DNA of 64,000 nt from Aurantimonas marina (GTDB lineage: Bacteria > Pseudomonadota > Alphaproteobacteria > Rhizobiales > Rhizobiaceae), in NCBI RefSeq assembly GCF_017183135.1, contig NZ_JADDXW010000002.1:248001-312000 (forward strand), read 5' to 3'. Every line of letters starts with the position of its first letter. Within the stretch, counting starts at the first letter, position 1. A program made the translations under genes and the position numbers. Under the pieces are notes generated by a model, which saw nothing but the letters and a program-made list of their open reading frames with translations, made no database searches and was not told where the DNA came from. Shown here piece after piece: positions 63,384 to 64,000 of the stretch.

Positions 63384-63587
63384 ATGACCGTCGCACGCGT
63401 CACAGAAATCTCCGCAACCTCGCCTGAAAGCTTCGAGGCGGCGATTCGCGAAGCCATCAGCCGGGCAACGAAAACATTGCGCAACGTCCAGGGTGCGTGG
63501 GTGAAGGAGCAAGAGGTTCGGGTCAAAGATGACAAGATAACCGCATTCAAGGTCAATCTGATGGTCACCTTCCTGCTTGAGGACTGA
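63384..63587 (+). CDS. Dodecin family flavin-binding protein
   Basis: 67 residues, the usual dodecin length. The sequence MTVARVTEISATSPESFEAA followed by AIREAISRATKTLRNVQGAW and VKDDKITAFKVNLMVTFLLE is the single-domain dodecin fold (strand-helix-strand-strand) with the flavin-stacking tryptophan in GAWVKEQEV. Dodecins form dodecamers that store riboflavin or FMN. A strong GGGAGGA site lies about eight bases before the ATG. Confidence 0.93.
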   Translation: MTVARVTEISATSPESFEAAIREAISRATKTLRNVQGAWVKEQEVRVKDDKITAFKVNLMVTFLLED

Positions 63588-63843
63588 GACCGGACCGCAG
63601 CCTCACGTCTTCGCGCATCCATCGTGCAGGTCAAGAACGTCCGGGGGCATTATCCCTTGGACCAGGAGTGGAATCCGCATGCGTGGCCCATGATTTACGC
63701 GGCGAGATCGCGTCTTGTTCCCATGACACGTCCGGCCGAATCCTCGCTTTGCCGAAGCCGCACCTGCAGCAGGGGTGAGCACGTCGGCACGCGCACCCGA
63801 CTCACGCGCCGAAGCCCCTCCGGTCGATCCCTCCCCCGCTTAT

Positions 63844-64000
63844 CTAGTGATCGAAGGCCCGGTCGAGGCCGGCCAGCCCCCGTTCGAGCCCAGCGAGTTC
63901 GTCCTCGCTCAATTCGCTCAGCACCTGGTTTTCGGCTTCCTCGACCTTCGGGACGAGCGCCGAGTAGGCACGCATGCCCGCTTCCGTCAGGGTCAGATAT
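63844..64000 (-). CDS. MarR-type transcriptional regulator, C-terminal part (5' end beyond window)
   Basis: Only the last 51 residues are visible, entering from the right edge: YLTLTEAGMRAYSALVPKVE followed by a helix with glutamates and leucines (LSELSEDELAGLERGLAGLD). LTLTEAG followed by a long dimerisation helix is the C-terminal signature of MarR-family winged-helix regulators. The target genes cannot be inferred. The 256 bases before it hold no supported gene. Confidence 0.75.
   Translation of the reverse strand, partial: YLTLTEAGMRAYSALVPKVEEAENQVLSELSEDELAGLERGLAGLDRAFDH

Noticed and set aside
63205-63387. 60-residue frame before dodecin
   Set aside because: No ribosome site and no similarity; it overlaps the dodecin start.

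Overview
The window looks like part of a high-GC alphaproteobacterial chromosome, most likely from the order Hyphomicrobiales (Rhizobiales). The evidence is the short-type ArgC, CtaA, a DUF2842 protein, the DUF1289/TIGR02281 pair, the Anbu operon and the tad-type pseudopilin genes. This assignment rests on gene content only.

Layout. 1-12.3 kb is core-like: the argC end, an HD-GYP protein, ctaA, a small exopolysaccharide locus (degenerate ExoP-like protein, Wza-type lipoprotein, WcaJ-type initiating transferase), phosphomannomutase plus cysQ, and three tad genes (two TadE-like, one TadG). 12.6-13.4 kb is a drug/metabolite exporter. 13.6-42.4 kb is a large accessory biosynthetic region in two arms. 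The left arm (13.6-25.3 kb) is a tightly coupled + strand operon: two tandem paralogous peptides of 67 and 63 aa with the same C-terminus, a C25/caspase-like peptidase with a zinc ribbon, a desaturase, an asparagine-synthetase-type amidotransferase, a Gfo/Idh/MocA oxidoreductase, a ROK sugar kinase, a DegT aminotransferase, an AMP-forming ligase, a PIG-L deacetylase and a BpsA-type aminopropyltransferase. The right arm (30.6-42.4 kb, mixed strands) holds two acyl carrier proteins, an FkbH protein, an AdoMet-decarboxylase homologue, a GNAT, two radical-SAM enzymes, an unrecognised protein, a family 2 glycosyltransferase, an aminotransferase, a PLP decarboxylase and an SDR. Between the arms sits a 1365-aa HigA-like HTH / PD-(D/E)XK / NTPase-like protein of defence type, plus about 1 kb of DNA dense in inverted repeats.

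How the cluster may work (inference). The ROK kinase, oxidoreductase and DegT enzyme resemble a 3-amino-sugar (kanosamine-like) module. The AdoMetDC homologue and BpsA homologue could make and use an aminopropyl donor. The ligase, carrier proteins and FkbH could supply a glyceryl or other acyl unit. The peptides with the adjacent protease suggest a ribosomal precursor or scaffold. I do not recognise a described pathway with this combination; it is the best candidate for an undescribed system in the window.

42.5-61.9 kb is again mostly core: TspO, the CP-ATP-grasp/alpha-E/Anbu operon, moaA, two exporters, an amino-acid ABC transporter lacking its ATPase gene, a beta-hydroxyacid dehydrogenase, an Lrp regulator, a uracil-DNA glycosylase, a GST, a sensor histidine kinase, an aspartic protease, a TauE exporter and dusA. 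Next to the 5' end of dusA, a known integration hotspot, lies a short lower-GC stretch (61.9-63.1 kb) with phage-type genes, followed by a dodecin gene and the 3' end of a MarR-type regulator.
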